NCBI GenBank assembly: GCA_024867545.1
Contig: JANFNE010000012.1
Location: forward strand, 186,001-250,000
From: Phytopythium helicoides
Lineage: Eukaryota; Oomycota; Peronosporomycetes; Pythiales; Pythiaceae
Direction of reading: 5' to 3'
Length of the DNA stretch: 64,000 nucleotides
The notes beneath the pieces were generated by a model that saw only the letters and a program-made list of their open reading frames with translations, did no database searches and had not been told where the DNA came from. Of this stretch, positions 62,939 to 64,000 are shown in pieces. The stretch's first letter is position 1. Every line of letters starts with the position of its first letter. Made by a program: the position numbers and the translations under genes.

Positions 62939-64000
62939 ATGACGTTCCACATCGCGTCGAGCCCGGCATCAGCGGATGCCACCAAGCCCCGCTCGCCAGC
63001 CGAGTTTATGGCACTTAAGTCGCCCACAGCATCGGCCGATGCGAGTGACAACAGCTCGGCGGAGCTCGAGAATGGTGCACTTCGCAAGGGTGGAGCGCCT
63101 TCAATCTGGTCTCCACGCAACATCGGTGTGCTCGTCAGCTTCTGCTGTGTCACTGTTGTGTACGGCATGAGTCTCAGCATCCTGTACGCCGTCATGAACA
63201 ACTACCTGTACATGTCGGGCGTGATGGTGGCGACTGCCCAGGCGCTCGTCCGAATTCCTCGAGTCCTCCGTGTCTTCCTCTCGGCATTCTCGGATGTTTA
63301 CCCCATCTTTGGCTACCGTCGACGCCCATACATGATCATCGGTTGGGTTGTTGCGTTCATTGCGTGTTTCATCATGGCTGTCGTGCCGCTTGGCGAGCCG
63401 TACTATGAAGACCCGTCGCTCGAGGACCTCGATCTGGCTGACCTCACCCCAGCTCAACTCGAGCTCGTGAACACTGACGCACCGGACCGAGGCGTCAAGT
63501 TTATCTTCCTCTTCATGCTGGCAAACCTGGGTGCCGTGATTGCCTACGGCCCGACATATGGAATTTTCATCGAGCTGTCACAGCGTGAGCCGGAGCACAT
63601 GCGTGGATCACTGCAGACCAACGTGTTCATGACCCGTAACGCGGTTGGAATTCTGACGGCCTTCATCACGGGTCTGGGTCTCAACAGCAAGGAGTACGGT
63701 GGAGATTTCTCGTGGGCCATTGGTTTCTCCGGTGTCATGTGGATCTGCACTGCTGTCACGGCCATCACGATCCCCATGTGCTGGTTCTGCGTGACCGAAG
63801 AGAAGATGACGGAGCCGACACAGTCCATCGTGACTTTCTACAAGGACGTGTACGAGATGCTGCAGAAGCGTCCATTCTACCGCCTTTTCACCTTCCGCTA
63901 CTTCACTCAGGTGTTTTCAGCAATCTCGGTCACGGCTGCTAGCAACATCCAGTCCATGTATGCGGTGTCACGCCTCTCAATGACGGTCTGGCGTCGTGCA
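62939..64000 (+). CDS. FBT (folate-biopterin transporter) family membrane protein, 3' partial
   Basis: Open from ATG 62939 to the window end (354 codons, no stop). A cytosolic Ser/Ala-rich N-terminus of about 60 residues precedes at least six membrane segments. Examples are IGVLVSFCCVTVVYGMSL, MIIGWVVAFIACFIMAVV, FIFLFMLANLGAVIAY and FSGVMWICTAVTAITI. FBT/MFS-type signatures include SAFSDVYPIFGYRRRPYM after the third segment and YGIFIELSQREPEHMRGSLQ further on. The first external loop is short and acidic (PSLEDLDLADLTPAQLE). The family imports pterins and folates, and oomycetes carry many members; the substrate here is unknown. No intron within the window. Confidence 0.85.
   Translation, partial: MTFHIASSPASADATKPRSPAEFMALKSPTASADASDNSSAELENGALRKGGAPSIWSPRNIGVLVSFCCVTVVYGMSLSILYAVMNNYLYMSGVMVATAQALVRIPRVLRVFLSAFSDVYPIFGYRRRPYMIIGWVVAFIACFIMAVVPLGEPYYEDPSLEDLDLADLTPAQLELVNTDAPDRGVKFIFLFMLANLGAVIAYGPTYGIFIELSQREPEHMRGSLQTNVFMTRNAVGILTAFITGLGLNSKEYGGDFSWAIGFSGVMWICTAVTAITIPMCWFCVTEEKMTEPTQSIVTFYKDVYEMLQKRPFYRLFTFRYFTQVFSAISVTAASNIQSMYAVSRLSMTVWRRA

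Overview
The window looks like nuclear DNA of a plant-pathogenic oomycete, most likely Phytophthora or a close relative. Reasons: compact genes with no introns or with short GT-AG introns of about 60-90 bases, GC-rich coding sequence, a large tandem family of START plus FYVE-like zinc-finger proteins, multi-domain ankyrin/TKL-type kinases, a Kazal-type secreted inhibitor, an FBT-family transporter, and MULE, hAT-like and CENP-B-type transposon-derived genes. No tRNA, rRNA or CRISPR array was recognised. The species is inference; no search was run.

Layout. 1-3.7 kb: 3' part of an ankyrin-repeat protein with two kinase domains. 4.3-9.6 kb: an RNA-ligase-like nucleotidyltransferase, a LisH/CTLH/WD40 protein (minus) and a two-exon TOG/ARM-like protein (minus). 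10-34.2 kb: nine paralogous START plus FYVE-like genes, broken up by long unassigned gaps and a decayed membrane-protein gene (14.8-16.6 kb). Two neighbouring START genes form a nearly identical tail-to-tail inverted repeat. 34.5-40 kb: serine hydroxymethyltransferase (minus) and cystathionine beta-synthase (plus), divergently arranged and separated by a decayed hAT-like element bracketed by ACCCG-rich direct repeats. 40.1-44.7 kb: an FtsH-like AAA protein without a protease domain, a CENP-B-type DNA-binding protein with a poly-Gln tract (minus), and a Kazal-type secreted protein; each shows one or two single-base frame breaks. 45.3-49.9 kb: an intact second ankyrin/pseudokinase/kinase gene. 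51.7-58.7 kb: a third copy, now a pseudogene, split by a 1.93-kb MULE with a perfect 9-bp target duplication. 59.2-61.1 kb: a CDPK-like kinase with EF hands. 62.9-64 kb: start of an FBT-family transporter.

Working together. The three ankyrin/kinase paralogues share an order of ankyrin array, kinase-like domain with DFG changed to NFG, helical linker, intact TKL-like kinase, and C-terminal helical domain. This suggests a pseudokinase-regulated receptor or scaffold kinase family. The nine START genes suggest a locally expanded lipid-binding family kept similar in part by gene conversion. SHMT and CBS both use serine and may once have shared a bidirectional promoter region.

Several frame breaks are single-base changes in otherwise well-conserved genes, so some may be assembly errors rather than true lesions.
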